DNA of 64,000 nucleotides, from positions 124,001 to 188,000 of the forward strand of contig NZ_NEVQ01000017.1 in the NCBI RefSeq assembly GCF_002261185.1, given 5' to 3'. A model generated the notes under the pieces. The model was not told the DNA's origin. It worked only from the letters and a program-made list of their open reading frames with translations, and searched no databases. This DNA comes from Bordetella genomosp. 4. GTDB taxonomy: Bacteria > Pseudomonadota > Gammaproteobacteria > Burkholderiales > Burkholderiaceae_B. Positions within the stretch are counted from its first letter, which is position 1; every line of letters starts with the position of its first letter. This document shows positions 9,137-18,672 of the stretch, piece after piece. The translations under genes were made by a program, and so were the position numbers.

Positions 9137-10171
9137 TCAGTGCCAGGATGGGACGGGTGTTGTCCCCTCTCGCCACTCCCAGGCTACAAATGCGAGACGC
9201 TCGCCGGTATGCACGACCGGATCCGACCGCAAGCCGATCAGGATGCCTTCGCGCGGCATGGGCGCCACTGGTGTCACAGTGCCATCGAGCGCGATGACAT
9301 CGCCCAGCGACTCGCCTTGGGATACACGGTCGCCAGCGCAGAAACGCGGGACAAAGAGGCCGCCTTCGTCTGCCGTGATCCAACCGCGCTGCGACACCAG
9401 CTTCAGAGATTGAGCGGAATCGGCTGGCGCCGGCGCGCCGGGCAGAATCCCCATGCTGCGTGCAAGCGTACGGAAACCGACTTCGGCGCGTTCAATATTG
9501 TCAGGCTGATAACGATTGCCTGCCCCAAGTTCCAGCATAAAGGCGCAGATCCCCGAGTTCAGGCACTGGTAATCGAGAGCACCGGCAATGTTGCCAGGCA
9601 ATTCGCCCTTGCCGCCGACATCTTGGCGGCACGCCAATGTGGGAAAGAAAGGCGCCATCGCTGCGAGCAGGTCATCTTCTTTTACCTGATCGTTGGGAGG
9701 CGTTTTATATACCGCGTAGGGACGCGAATCGAACAGCGGATTCATCGTGTGCAGATTGATCAGAACGTCTGCCACGCCACGTATTTCCTGCATCAGCACG
9801 TGTGCGACTCGCTCGGTGATCATGCCGTCCGCCTTGCCTGGATACGTTTGATCCAGATCCAGTTCGTCGTACGGATTGCGTTTGCGGCGCGCATCCAGCG
9901 CCTGCGGATTGCCCGTAGGGGTCACGACGAGATTGCCCGACATGACCGACGGATCCAGGCTGTTGGCAAAGCGCAGTGCGGCGACCATGCCGTTGATTTC
10001 GTCACCATGCACCTGCCCATGCAACCACAGCGTACGTCCCGGGCGCGCGCCTCGCACGGCGATATAAGGCAGAGACACATCTATGCCTGAAGCCATCGAG
10101 CCGACCCGCAACTTGCCGCTGTGGCGTGCGCCACCTTCGTTTTTTGCCAACCACTGACCAATGCTGCTCAC
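9137..10171 (-). CDS. Succinylglutamate desuccinylase/aspartoacylase-family zinc deacylase
   Basis: A 344-residue M14-like zinc hydrolase of the AstE/AspA family. HGQVHGDEINGM contains the H-x-x-E zinc pair, INLHT supplies the third zinc ligand, and FMLELGAG holds the catalytic glutamate. Such enzymes remove an acyl group from N-acylated amino acids or related amides. I chose the GTG at 10169-10171 because AAGGAG lies 6 bp before it; an upstream TTG would overlap the previous gene. It lies between the Bug receptor and a cystathionine beta-lyase, which suggests that an imported N-acyl sulfur compound is deacylated before further breakdown. The natural substrate is not known. Confidence 0.85.
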   Translation of the reverse strand: MSSIGQWLAKNEGGARHSGKLRVGSMASGIDVSLPYIAVRGARPGRTLWLHGQVHGDEINGMVAALRFANSLDPSVMSGNLVVTPTGNPQALDARRKRNPYDELDLDQTYPGKADGMITERVAHVLMQEIRGVADVLINLHTMNPLFDSRPYAVYKTPPNDQVKEDDLLAAMAPFFPTLACRQDVGGKGELPGNIAGALDYQCLNSGICAFMLELGAGNRYQPDNIERAEVGFRTLARSMGILPGAPAPADSAQSLKLVSQRGWITADEGGLFVPRFCAGDRVSQGESLGDVIALDGTVTPVAPMPREGILIGLRSDPVVHTGERLAFVAWEWREGTTPVPSWH

Positions 10172-10200
10172 GCTTTGCTCCTTGAAATTCCGTAGGTGGA

Positions 10201-11382
10201 TCAATCGCGACTGATGGCGTCAAATGCTTGCCCGAGATCGGCAATCAAATCGTCCGGGCTTTCCAGACCGATATGCAGGCGCACAATGCAGCCGTGTCCC
10301 GACCAATCGGTCACGCTGCGCGCGCTGGGCAGATCCGCAGGCGTCACCAGGCTCTCGTATCCGCCCCATGAGGCGCCCAGCCCAAACAGCTCCAGACTAT
10401 CGATCCATTGATCCGCGGCCTCGCGTGTCACCTGCGGCTGAAACTCGAACGACAACAGTCCGTTCGTGCCCGTGCAATCGCGTTTCCAGATGTCATGTCC
10501 CGGATGTTCCGGCAATGCCGGGCAAAACACCGCACGGACATCAGGGCAGCTTTGCAGATAGCCCGCCACTCGCAATGCATGTTGCTCGTGCATGGCCAGA
10601 CGCGCGGCCAGGCTGCGAATGCCACGCAAAACCAGATAGGCATCATCGGGACTCACCGTCATGCCGAATGCGTCGCTGCGCGCCGACAAGGCGGGCCACG
10701 CTGCCTCGGTAGTCGCGACCGTCCCCATCATCACGTCGGAATGGCCGCTGAGATACTTGGTCGCCGCCATGACAGATACGTCTGCTCCCAACGCCAGAGG
10801 GCGATACTGACAACCGGAACCCCAAGTGTTGTCGCATACCAGCAGTGCATCATGACGATGCGCTATGTCGGCCAGCCTAGGCAAGTCGCACATCTCGTAA
10901 ACCAATGAACCGGGACATTCGGCATAAATCATGCGCGTCGCCGGTTCGATTTTTCCCTCGACGTCTGAGCCGTCGGCTGCAAAGAACGTGCAACGAATCC
11001 GGTACGGCGCCAGAAACGACTCGGCCAATTTGCGCGCAGGCTCATACACTGCATCGGACATCAACAGATGGTCTCCCGGCTTGAGATACGAGAGCAGCGT
11101 CATCGCGATAGCCGCAAGACCCGTAGGAAATAGCCTGGTGCGATAAGCCCCCTCGAGTTCGCTCACTGCGTCCTCCAGCGCGAAGCCTGTCGGATTGCCT
11201 CGCGCACCATAGGTGAACACGCGTTCTCCCGAACGCCGCGCACGCAGGTCCCGCTGTTGAGCGACATTGTCAAACACGACGGTGCTGGCACGCACCACAG
11301 GCGGGTTGACAGGCGATCCCCCTTCATAAACGGGCGCTTTGCCCGTCTGCACCATGCGGGTCTGTAATTGCCGTTGCAACAT
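10201..11382 (-). CDS. metC: Cystathionine beta-lyase, PLP-dependent (MetC-like)
   Basis: The 393-residue protein belongs to the Cys/Met metabolism PLP enzymes. The cofactor lysine lies in ATKYLSGHSDVMMG. YGARGNPTGFALEDAV and CDNTWGSGCQYRPLALGADV are also family landmarks, the latter close to MetC-type lyases. It should split cystathionine, cysteine or another S-alkyl cysteine into thiol, pyruvate and ammonia. The ATG at 11380-11382 (MLQRQLQTRM) is preceded by CAGGAAAG; an ATG six codons upstream has no good ribosome site. It is next to genes for a rhodanese and a thiol dioxygenase, so the role may be catabolic rather than methionine synthesis. Confidence 0.88.
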   Translation of the reverse strand: MLQRQLQTRMVQTGKAPVYEGGSPVNPPVVRASTVVFDNVAQQRDLRARRSGERVFTYGARGNPTGFALEDAVSELEGAYRTRLFPTGLAAIAMTLLSYLKPGDHLLMSDAVYEPARKLAESFLAPYRIRCTFFAADGSDVEGKIEPATRMIYAECPGSLVYEMCDLPRLADIAHRHDALLVCDNTWGSGCQYRPLALGADVSVMAATKYLSGHSDVMMGTVATTEAAWPALSARSDAFGMTVSPDDAYLVLRGIRSLAARLAMHEQHALRVAGYLQSCPDVRAVFCPALPEHPGHDIWKRDCTGTNGLLSFEFQPQVTREAADQWIDSLELFGLGASWGGYESLVTPADLPSARSVTDWSGHGCIVRLHIGLESPDDLIADLGQAFDAISRD

Positions 11383-11423
11383 GATGTCTTTCCTGTTCAT
11401 AAGGAGATGAGGACGGATATCGA

Positions 11424-13001
11424 TCAGGCGTCCGCCTGAAGCGATGGCAACCGAAACTCGGCCTTCTCGAGTTCATCGAGTTGCGAGATGAGGTTGATTT
11501 CCCATTCCAGATATTGGCGTGCTGCAGCCTTGTTGCCGCTGTGCCGGTCATGGACAAAAAACAAGTAGTCAATGCACTCGCTATCAGCGGGAGACTGCGG
11601 ACTGGACTGCACGGGCAAGCCCGCATCGAGCCAGGCCTGCAATCCGCCAGCCAATATGCTTACCGGCGCGTCGAGCCGATTCAGCTCTATCGCTGCGCAC
11701 GCCGCGACACCAGGCTCATCGGCCACCAGCACGATGGGTGCTTCGATAGCTTGTAGATCTGCGGTCAAACGCGGCCGTATTGACCAACGCGATCCGGGAA
11801 TATGCCTCTGGCGAAAACGCATGCTGGAACCCACATCGATGATCACGGGCGCAGCGGGCTGCCGCAACTGCTCGGCCAGTGTTGCCGCGTCGATCTGGCC
11901 AAATTGCGGCATCTCTGAGGGGGCTGACTCCCTCAGCGCCAGGCCACTGGCCAGTCCGCCATCCAGCACATACACCTCGTGTCCCAACTGCCTCAGCCAA
12001 CTGGCGACAACAGGCGCTCGCACGCCATCACTATCGAATAAAACCAGGCGCGCGCGACGCACACCGATGTACTGGTCAGTGGCCTGGATCAACTGGCCAC
12101 CCGGCGTATGCACAGCGCCAGGCAAGGTGCCGGCAGCGTATTCCTCAGGCGTGCGGACGTCGCACAGGAAAAGCGACCGTTGCGCATCCTCATGCCAGCG
12201 CCGTACCGTCGGCGCATCGACCGTTGGCACCTCGTAACGTTTCGCCAATTCCTGAGCCGACCGCCTGATGGCCGGCAGATCATCGCTCGGCTCGCCATAA
12301 CGCCGGCTCGCGCCATGGTCCAGCACCAGATCGTCCAACATCCAGCCCTGCGTACCACTTTGCAACGCGGAAACTCGATTGGGTAAACCCAGGTTGATCA
12401 GGGTCTGCGCGCCGATGATGCTGCGCGTACGGCCTGCACAGTTGATCACGATATGCGTTTTGTCGTTCGGCACGATACGCCGCACGCGATAGGCCAACTC
12501 ACCGTTCGGGCAGCTCGTCGCGGTCGGAATCGACATCTTGCGATATTCCTCATAAGGCCGGCCGTCCAGCACGACAACATCCTCGCCCGCCTGCAACATG
12601 GCATTCAACTCGGTCGCGGTCACATGCGGTGTCTCGTAAATCTGTTCGACCAATTCGCCGAATGCCTTGGATGGCACATTCACGCCGGCATACAATGTGT
12701 AGCCTGCCGCTTGCCAGGCGGCTGTTCCGCCGTCGAGAACGTGCACGTTCGAATAGCCCAGATCCTCCAGCCGTTGCGCGGCCGCCTGAGCTACGCCTTG
12801 CCCATCATCATAGACAACGGTGCGCACCTGTTTGCGCGGCGCCAAACGTTGCACATCCAGCTCCAATCGGCTGTATGGCAACGTGATGCCATAGAACAGA
12901 TGAGACTCGCCATACTGCCCATGCTCTCGGACATCAAAGAGCGCAATCTCTGCGCCGTCATGCAACCAGGACTTCAAGGTTTGGGCGTTAATTAAATGCA
13001 T
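11424..13001 (-). CDS. Four-domain rhodanese-like sulfurtransferase
   Basis: The 525-residue protein contains four rhodanese folds in tandem (about residues 1-115, 120-245, 270-370 and 375-490). Only the second keeps a catalytic cysteine loop, INCAGRTRS. The others have VVYDDGQG, LVLFDSDGV or VLVADEPGV at the equivalent place, so they are probably structural or regulatory. Rhodaneses move sulfane sulfur from thiosulfate or persulfides to cyanide, thiols or proteins. The chosen ATG at 12999-13001 (MHLINAQTLKSWL) matches the start of the first fold. The gene lies 46 bp from the thiol dioxygenase gene and 41 bp from metC, so it is likely in the same operon. Confidence 0.87.
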   Translation of the reverse strand: MHLINAQTLKSWLHDGAEIALFDVREHGQYGESHLFYGITLPYSRLELDVQRLAPRKQVRTVVYDDGQGVAQAAAQRLEDLGYSNVHVLDGGTAAWQAAGYTLYAGVNVPSKAFGELVEQIYETPHVTATELNAMLQAGEDVVVLDGRPYEEYRKMSIPTATSCPNGELAYRVRRIVPNDKTHIVINCAGRTRSIIGAQTLINLGLPNRVSALQSGTQGWMLDDLVLDHGASRRYGEPSDDLPAIRRSAQELAKRYEVPTVDAPTVRRWHEDAQRSLFLCDVRTPEEYAAGTLPGAVHTPGGQLIQATDQYIGVRRARLVLFDSDGVRAPVVASWLRQLGHEVYVLDGGLASGLALRESAPSEMPQFGQIDAATLAEQLRQPAAPVIIDVGSSMRFRQRHIPGSRWSIRPRLTADLQAIEAPIVLVADEPGVAACAAIELNRLDAPVSILAGGLQAWLDAGLPVQSSPQSPADSECIDYLFFVHDRHSGNKAAARQYLEWEINLISQLDELEKAEFRLPSLQADA

Positions 13002-13047
13002 GTTCCACAACGAAAAGGTGAATGGATGAAAGGCACTGCTTGCTGGA

Positions 13048-13635
13048 TCAACGGCGCGTCTGAACGCCGATCGACATCGTTTCGCACGTGCCTTTTTCCA
13101 GGTCATAGCCTGTACGCTGGGTCAATGTTTCCAACGCGCGCCCATAGAGATGCAGATGACGGATGACTTGGCCGGGCAGAATCTCCACCGAATGAATGTC
13201 CTCGGGCATCAGCGCAATCCCCGTCCCTGGCTCTACCATGACCTGGCCGGACTCCCGCAACTGTGCGCGTCCGGGCACGCTGCCGTCGTCCAGGCGCTCA
13301 TAGACGCGATTGAGCTCTACCCCCTCGACGGCACTGATACAAGCCCAGGTCGTATGGTTGTGCGGCACGATGCGTTTACCTGGCCGCATGACGTTGAGAT
13401 ACAAGGCGTAACTTTGGTCCGGCTCTTCTGATATCAGATAGCGCGCCTGCAGCTCCCCATCTTGCGGCGCGGCAAACGCCTGTTCGCTCCACAATTCTGT
13501 GCGTGCGGCTAATCGATTTAACTGCGCCAGAATGCCGTCGAGCGCAGCTCGATTGAGCTCGCCCGCCTCTGCGATCTGTTTGACTTGCTCGATTGCGCTC
13601 TGTACCGCCTGGGTACGCTCTGCCGATACGCTCAT
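13048..13635 (-). CDS. Cysteine dioxygenase-family thiol dioxygenase
   Basis: This 195-residue cupin has the iron-binding motif [15 protein letters not shown] (two histidines) and a later histidine in [18 protein letters not shown], as in the cysteine dioxygenase family. Such enzymes use Fe(II) and O2 to convert a thiol to a sulfinate. Bacterial members include cysteine dioxygenases and 3-mercaptopropionate dioxygenases, which I cannot separate from sequence alone. The ATG at 13633-13635 is preceded by GGTGAAAG. It is the first gene of the minus-strand sulfur group and is divergent from the LysR gene at 13743, which probably controls it. Confidence 0.88.
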   Translation of the reverse strand: MSVSAERTQAVQSAIEQVKQIAEAGELNRAALDGILAQLNRLAARTELWSEQAFAAPQDGELQARYLISEEPDQSYALYLNVMRPGKRIVPHNHTTWACISAVEGVELNRVYERLDDGSVPGRAQLRESGQVMVEPGTGIALMPEDIHSVEILPGQVIRHLHLYGRALETLTQRTGYDLEKGTCETMSIGVQTRR

Positions 13636-13742
13636 GCTTTCACCCTTTGAAAAGTTTTCGAACTGCGTTGATTGAAATATAGGCACAGACGCAGGGCGAA
13701 ACAATCTAGAATCGAGTCGAAATCGATTAGAAAAACTGATAT

Positions 13743-14666
13743 ATGCAGACACTAGACCTCGACACCTTGAGAACGCTGACCGTCATCCAGGAACAGGGCG
13801 GCTTTGCGGCTGCGGCCGTTCATCTGGGCCGAACGCAGTCCGCCGTTTCGCAACAGATGCAGCGGCTCGAAAGCCAACTGGGCCGCGCCATCTTTGAACG
13901 CCGCGGGCGGCAAAAGCGCCTGACCTCGCACGGCGAGCGGCTGCTGGACTACGCGCGTCACCTGCTGTCGGTCAACGACGAAGCCTTACGCAACCTGCAA
14001 CAGGGCAGCCTGGAGGGCGTGCTGCGCATCGGCGCGCCGCACGATGTGGCCGACAACATGCTTCCACCGCTGCTTGCCCAGATCGCCCGTCATTCGCCGC
14101 TGCTGCAAATCGATATTCACGTGGGGCGCAGCCCGTTTCTGATGGAATCTCTGCATCGCGGCGAGATCGACATGACGATTTCGAACCGTCACGACCCTAC
14201 GCTGGAGGGCGTCGTTCTGCGCACTTCTCCCACGGTATGGGTCTGCTCCTCCAGCTATGTGCTGGACAATACCAAACCTATTCCCCTGGTCCTGGCGGAC
14301 GGTCCCAGCCTGTTCCGGCGCCTGGCTCAGGAGGCGCTGGACGACGCCGGCATTCGCTGGTCGCCCAGCTATACATCATCGAGCCTGATAGGAATCAAGG
14401 CAGCCCTGCGCGCCGGGCTGGGGGTGACCGCGCGAGGTATTGAGCTGATCGGCACGGATTTCCGCGTATTGGGAGAAAACGACGGCATGCCGCGTCTGCC
14501 CGATGTTGAGTATTACTTATTCGTGCGTAATAACGTGGTACGGCCGCTGACTCGACGAGTTTTTGACATGCTCAAGAGCAATATGCGGCTGCTGCGCAGC
14601 GCCGATCGAGAGAATCGCCCGGGGGATGTGCTGGGCGACGGAAATCATGTCCGCTTTGCGGTCTGA
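13743..14666 (+). CDS. LysR-family regulator of the sulfur cluster
   Basis: The 307-residue protein has a canonical LysR N-terminus ([20 protein letters not shown], then [18 protein letters not shown]) and an effector domain starting near residue 90. It is transcribed away from the thiol dioxygenase gene across a 107-bp spacer that contains several AT-rich half-palindromes. By position it should activate the dioxygenase-rhodanese-lyase group, and the inducer may be a thiol or sulfur amino acid; this is inference. A palindromic terminator follows at 14668-14685. Confidence 0.93.
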   Translation: MQTLDLDTLRTLTVIQEQGGFAAAAVHLGRTQSAVSQQMQRLESQLGRAIFERRGRQKRLTSHGERLLDYARHLLSVNDEALRNLQQGSLEGVLRIGAPHDVADNMLPPLLAQIARHSPLLQIDIHVGRSPFLMESLHRGEIDMTISNRHDPTLEGVVLRTSPTVWVCSSSYVLDNTKPIPLVLADGPSLFRRLAQEALDDAGIRWSPSYTSSSLIGIKAALRAGLGVTARGIELIGTDFRVLGENDGMPRLPDVEYYLFVRNNVVRPLTRRVFDMLKSNMRLLRSADRENRPGDVLGDGNHVRFAV

Positions 14667-14667
14667 C

Positions 14668-14685
14668 GGCGTTTGCGCAAACGCC
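14668..14685 (+). terminator. Palindromic terminator between convergent LysR and MFS genes
   Basis: GGCGTTTGCGCAAACGCC is a perfect 18-bp palindrome directly after the LysR stop, followed by TTT. It could end transcription from both sides. Confidence 0.7.
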
Positions 14686-14757
14686 TTTGGGAATTTGCGT
14701 CAAAGTGACAAGCCTGGCACGCGCAAGCGCGGCAAAAGCATCGGGCTCCGTCCCCCA

Positions 14758-16044
14758 TTAACGCGCCGCGGCCGCCAGCGGCGCGCTCGCCTTGCGCGCT
14801 TGCACGGCGATCCACTGTGCCAGCAAGGCTGCGACGGCAAATGCGATGCCCGCTCCGATCCAGGGGCCGTGACTCATCCCGGCATCCAGCAGCAGGCCGA
14901 ATCCCAATGGGCCCAGCGCTGATCCCACATCCATGCCCGAGTAGACCAGGCCATACACGGAGCCCGTCGCGCCCTTTGGCGTAACGCGCCGGATCAGCAT
15001 ATCGCGCGAGGGGGCAGCGACGCCAGAACAAAAGCCGGCCAGACCCACGACTAATGCTGCCCAGCCAGGAGGCACCATTCCCAGGGCGAGCACTACCAAG
15101 GTAACGCCAGCCAGGATCAGCGCCACCGTGACGGTCAACTCGGTGCGCGGGTTGGCGGACACGAGAAAACCTCCTGCCGCCATCCCGAGAGCCGAGGCCA
15201 CCATATACCCGGACAGCGCCGAGCTGGCGACCACTTTTGACAAGTTATACAACTCGCCCAAGAGCGGAATCGTGTAGTTCTGGACTGAGGACAATGCAAT
15301 TGACGTAAAGGCGAAAAACAGAAAGGCGCCCCACAATGCGGGCTTGGCCAGCAAGGTCATCAAGGTCGTCAATACGCTTTCTTGAGGCGCAGGCGTGCTC
15401 GGTGTTGCCTTGGTCTGAACCGTGTCGGATGCAGGAGGGTTGCCTCCCAACAGGTCGCGCCCCACGACTGCCAGCATCAACACCACAGCCACCAGACCCG
15501 CTGCGCTGAATGCCGCCACGCGCCAGTCGGCCAGCAGCGTGATCGAGGTGATGAAAACCGGCGTCAACGCCCACCCCAAATTGCCCGTCAGCCCGTGCGT
15601 ACTGAAAGCGTGACCCAACCGTGCCGGACTGACGCGATGGTTGATGATGGAATAGTCGGCGGGGTGGAATACCGAGTTGCCTATGCCGCCGATCACTGCT
15701 GCTGTCAGCAGCATCAGGTAACCATTGGCCGCCCCGATCAAGACGCCCGACAAGACAAAACACGTCAGCCCGAACCACAGCACGGGTCTGGCGCCAATGC
15801 GATCCACTACAAAACCGGACGATGCCTGCCCTACGCCCGAGACGACATAAAACGTCGAGACCAGCAGCCCGAGCCGAGCAAAATCCAGATCAAACGCCGT
15901 GCCCAAGGATACATACAGCGAAGGCAGCACCAACTGAAAGAAATGCGATGAGGCGTGCACGACACCGATCAACAGGATCGTCAGCCAATCGCGGCGGCGA
16001 AGATCAGGGGAATCCAGCGTAACGGTATCTGCAGCGGAATGCAT
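14758..16044 (-). CDS. MFS transporter
   Basis: The 428-residue protein has about 12 hydrophobic segments split by a central loop around residues 195-220 (NPPASDTVQTKATPSTPAPQ). It carries the MFS signature between helices 2 and 3 as GFVVDRIGARPVLWFG. Another recognisable stretch is NSVFHPADYSIINHRVSPARLG, seen in fosmidomycin-resistance-like and related carriers. I use the ATG at 16042-16044 (MHSAADTVTLDSPD) rather than an upstream TTG. The substrate is unknown. It is convergent with the LysR gene and separated from pgsA by 144 bp, so it is probably a single-gene unit. Confidence 0.88.
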   Translation of the reverse strand: MHSAADTVTLDSPDLRRRDWLTILLIGVVHASSHFFQLVLPSLYVSLGTAFDLDFARLGLLVSTFYVVSGVGQASSGFVVDRIGARPVLWFGLTCFVLSGVLIGAANGYLMLLTAAVIGGIGNSVFHPADYSIINHRVSPARLGHAFSTHGLTGNLGWALTPVFITSITLLADWRVAAFSAAGLVAVVLMLAVVGRDLLGGNPPASDTVQTKATPSTPAPQESVLTTLMTLLAKPALWGAFLFFAFTSIALSSVQNYTIPLLGELYNLSKVVASSALSGYMVASALGMAAGGFLVSANPRTELTVTVALILAGVTLVVLALGMVPPGWAALVVGLAGFCSGVAAPSRDMLIRRVTPKGATGSVYGLVYSGMDVGSALGPLGFGLLLDAGMSHGPWIGAGIAFAVAALLAQWIAVQARKASAPLAAAAR

Positions 16045-16188
16045 GGCAAGCAAAACTCATCTCAACGCACAAAGCGCGGCTCGCGCAGCGCTACTGCGTA
16101 AATATTATTGTCGAGATCTCAGCCGCGATATCGGTTATTGAATTCGCCGCGATGCTGGAATCCCGACCCTCCTTAAAGCCTGGCTCGT

Positions 16189-16761
16189 CTATTGAGATTT
16201 TTCACGAATGGCGGGCCAGGCGCGTTGCAAGTAATAGAACATCGACCACACCGTCAGCACGGCCGCAATCACAATCAATATATCGCCCAGGAGCCGGCTC
16301 GACATCCCGAACAACGGTTGATCGTAGAGCAGGCACGGGATGGCAACCATCTGCGCAGCGGTCTTGAATTTGCCCAGGCGGTGCACGGCGACGCTGGCGC
16401 TGGCGCCGATCTTGGCCATCCATTCCCGCAATGCCGAAATCGTGATCTCGCGCCCGATGATGATCAGCGAAATAAAGGCGTCTACCCTGCCGAGATCGAG
16501 CAGGACGATGAGCGCGGCGCACACCATGAGCTTGTCCGCCACGGGGTCCAGAAATGCGCCAAACGCCGAGGTCTGATTCCAGCGGCGGGCCAGCCAACCG
16601 TCAAACCAGTCGGTCAAGGCGGCAATGATAAAGGCCCAGGCGGCCAGAGTGTCGCGGGCAGGCTCAGACACCCAGCTGGTGGGCAGATAAAACAGCCCCA
16701 CTACCAGCGGGATCATGGCGATGCGCAGCCACGTCAGAATAATCGGCACATTGATTGGCAT
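16189..16761 (-). CDS. pgsA: CDP-diacylglycerol-glycerol-3-phosphate 3-phosphatidyltransferase
   Basis: PgsA makes phosphatidylglycerol phosphate, the precursor of phosphatidylglycerol and cardiolipin, in the inner membrane. The 190-residue protein has the CDP-alcohol phosphotransferase motif D-G-x2-A-R-x8-G-x3-D-x3-D as DGWLARRWNQTSAFGAFLD followed by PVADK. Several membrane helices and the typical start MPINVPIILTWLRI are present. It follows uvrC in the same direction with an 81-bp gap, an arrangement common in proteobacteria. Confidence 0.96.
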   Translation of the reverse strand: MPINVPIILTWLRIAMIPLVVGLFYLPTSWVSEPARDTLAAWAFIIAALTDWFDGWLARRWNQTSAFGAFLDPVADKLMVCAALIVLLDLGRVDAFISLIIIGREITISALREWMAKIGASASVAVHRLGKFKTAAQMVAIPCLLYDQPLFGMSSRLLGDILIVIAAVLTVWSMFYYLQRAWPAIREKSQ

Positions 16762-16842
16762 AATGAACGTATGCTACATCACTGGCGTGAAAAACTCTTG
16801 GCAGGAAACGCCAGGGTGGGGGAATAGCCAGCGGCAGGCAGT

Positions 16843-18672
16843 TTATCCATGCAAGGCCTCATAGATACGCTCGGCCAGATCGTGCGAAATGCCGTCCACT
16901 GAGGCCAGGTCCTCGATACTGGCGGATGCCACTCCGGAAAATCCGCCAAAGCGGGCCAGCAGACGCTGGCGGCGGCGGGCTCCGACACCCTCGATTTCCT
17001 CGAGACGCGACACATTACGAGCTTTGGCGCGGCGAGCCCGCATACCGGTAATCGCAAAACGGTGGGCCTCGTCGCGGACCTGGGCGATGAGCATCAGCGC
17101 AGCAGATTCCCCGCCTAATGCTATCGGCGGACGACCGTCGGCGAACACCAGCGTTTCCAGCCCGACCTTGCGCCCTTCGCCTTTGGCGACGCCAACCAGG
17201 GTTTGTATGTCCAGCCCCAGCTCGGCGAAGACCTGGCGCGCAATCTCGACTTGGCCCTTGCCGCCATCGATCAAGACGAGGCCAGGCATCGGCGCCTCGC
17301 CATCGGCGACCTTGCCAAAGCGCCGGGTCAATACCTGACGCATCGCGGCATAGTCGTCGCCCGGCGTGATCCCCGCGATGTTGTAGCGGCGATATTGAGA
17401 CGGCTGCATGTCGTGGTGCAGGAACACGACACAGGAGGCCTGCGTCGCCTCGCCTGCGGTATGGCTGATATCGAAACACTCGATACGCAATGCATCCAGC
17501 GCAGCCTCGTCGGTGTCCAGGTCCAGCACCTCGGCGAGTGCCAGCGTCCGCGCAGCGCGCGCGCCGGACTCGGTCAGCGCACGCGCCAAGGCCATCTCCG
17601 CGTTTTTGACGGCCTGCTCCAGCCAAGCGCGGCGCACACCTTGAGGACGCGTCAGTACCCTTGCAGGACGGACTTGGGCCTGCTCGGCCAACAAAGCCAT
17701 CAAGCCGCTATCGGGCAAGGCGTGGGAACAGACCAGCACAGGAGGCAAAGGATTATCGGTGTAATGCTGTGCGATGAAAGCCTCGAGCACCTGGGGCGCA
17801 TCTTGGCCGTCGACATGTACGGGAAAGAATGGCTTGTCGCCCAAATGCCGGCCGGCGCGCACCATGGCCAGGTTCACACAGACCTTGCCGCCCGCAGACG
17901 CGACCACGATGACGTCGGTATCCTCGCCCCCCACGTCCTCCATGGTTTGCTGATGCAGCACACGCGCCAGCGATCCCATCTGGTCGCGCAAGGCGGCGGC
18001 CTCTTCGAATCGCAGCTCGGTCGATGCCTGCAGCATGCGCTGTTCGATCTCGCCCATCACCTCGCGCGCCTCGCCATTGAGAAAACGCGCCGCGCGATTC
18101 ACATCGCTGGCATAGTCCTCGGCCGAAATCGCATCGACACAGGGCGCTGAGCAGCGGCCGATTTGATGCAGCAGGCAAGGACGCGAGCGGTTGGCAAAGA
18201 CCGTATCCTCGCAAGTCCGCAAGCGGAAGACCTTTTGCAGGATCTGAATGGTCTCGCGCACAGCCCAGGCATTGGGAAACGGACCAAAATACTGGCCGCG
18301 CTTGTTCGTCGAGCCGCGATAGTAGGCCACGCGCGGCCATTCGTGCCCCGTGATCCACAGATACGGGTACGACTTGTCATCGCGAAACAGAATGTTGTAG
18401 CGCGGCCGCAGGCTCTTGATGAGATTGTTCTCCAAGAGCAGCGCTTCGGCTTCGGAACGCGTGACCGTGACCTCGACACGCGCGACCTTGCCAACCATCT
18501 GGGCAATTCGCGGGCTGGCCAGATTTTTCTGGAAATACGAGGAGACGCGTTTTTTCAGATCACGCGCCTTGCCCACATACATCACCACACCCTCGGCGTC
18601 CAAGTGTCGATAGACGCCGGGCAGGTGCGGCAGATCAGCCAGAAACGATTTGAGATTGAAGTCGTCGGGCAT
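16843..18672 (-). CDS. uvrC: UvrABC excinuclease subunit C
   Basis: The 609-residue protein makes both incisions in nucleotide excision repair. Domains in order are a GIY-YIG nuclease (LPGVYRHLD and [19 protein letters not shown], residues 15-95), a UVR domain that binds UvrB ([19 protein letters not shown], about 205-240), the RNase H-like C-terminal nuclease ([28 protein letters not shown]), and two helix-hairpin-helix motifs at the end ([36 protein letters not shown]). The ATG at 18670-18672 ([16 protein letters not shown]) fits family starts. The coding region overlaps the end of nagZ by 38 bp, suggesting coupled translation. Confidence 0.97.
   Translation of the reverse strand: MPDDFNLKSFLADLPHLPGVYRHLDAEGVVMYVGKARDLKKRVSSYFQKNLASPRIAQMVGKVARVEVTVTRSEAEALLLENNLIKSLRPRYNILFRDDKSYPYLWITGHEWPRVAYYRGSTNKRGQYFGPFPNAWAVRETIQILQKVFRLRTCEDTVFANRSRPCLLHQIGRCSAPCVDAISAEDYASDVNRAARFLNGEAREVMGEIEQRMLQASTELRFEEAAALRDQMGSLARVLHQQTMEDVGGEDTDVIVVASAGGKVCVNLAMVRAGRHLGDKPFFPVHVDGQDAPQVLEAFIAQHYTDNPLPPVLVCSHALPDSGLMALLAEQAQVRPARVLTRPQGVRRAWLEQAVKNAEMALARALTESGARAARTLALAEVLDLDTDEAALDALRIECFDISHTAGEATQASCVVFLHHDMQPSQYRRYNIAGITPGDDYAAMRQVLTRRFGKVADGEAPMPGLVLIDGGKGQVEIARQVFAELGLDIQTLVGVAKGEGRKVGLETLVFADGRPPIALGGESAALMLIAQVRDEAHRFAITGMRARRAKARNVSRLEEIEGVGARRRQRLLARFGGFSGVASASIEDLASVDGISHDLAERIYEALHG

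Noticed and set aside
16045..16188. tRNA gene between the MFS gene and pgsA
   Set aside because: No cloverleaf can be drawn; the segment only has short AT-rich stretches.
17203..18150. Open frames opposite uvrC and nagZ, up to 524 codons
   Set aside because: Both are shadows of well-supported genes on the other strand, with no start signals or homology.
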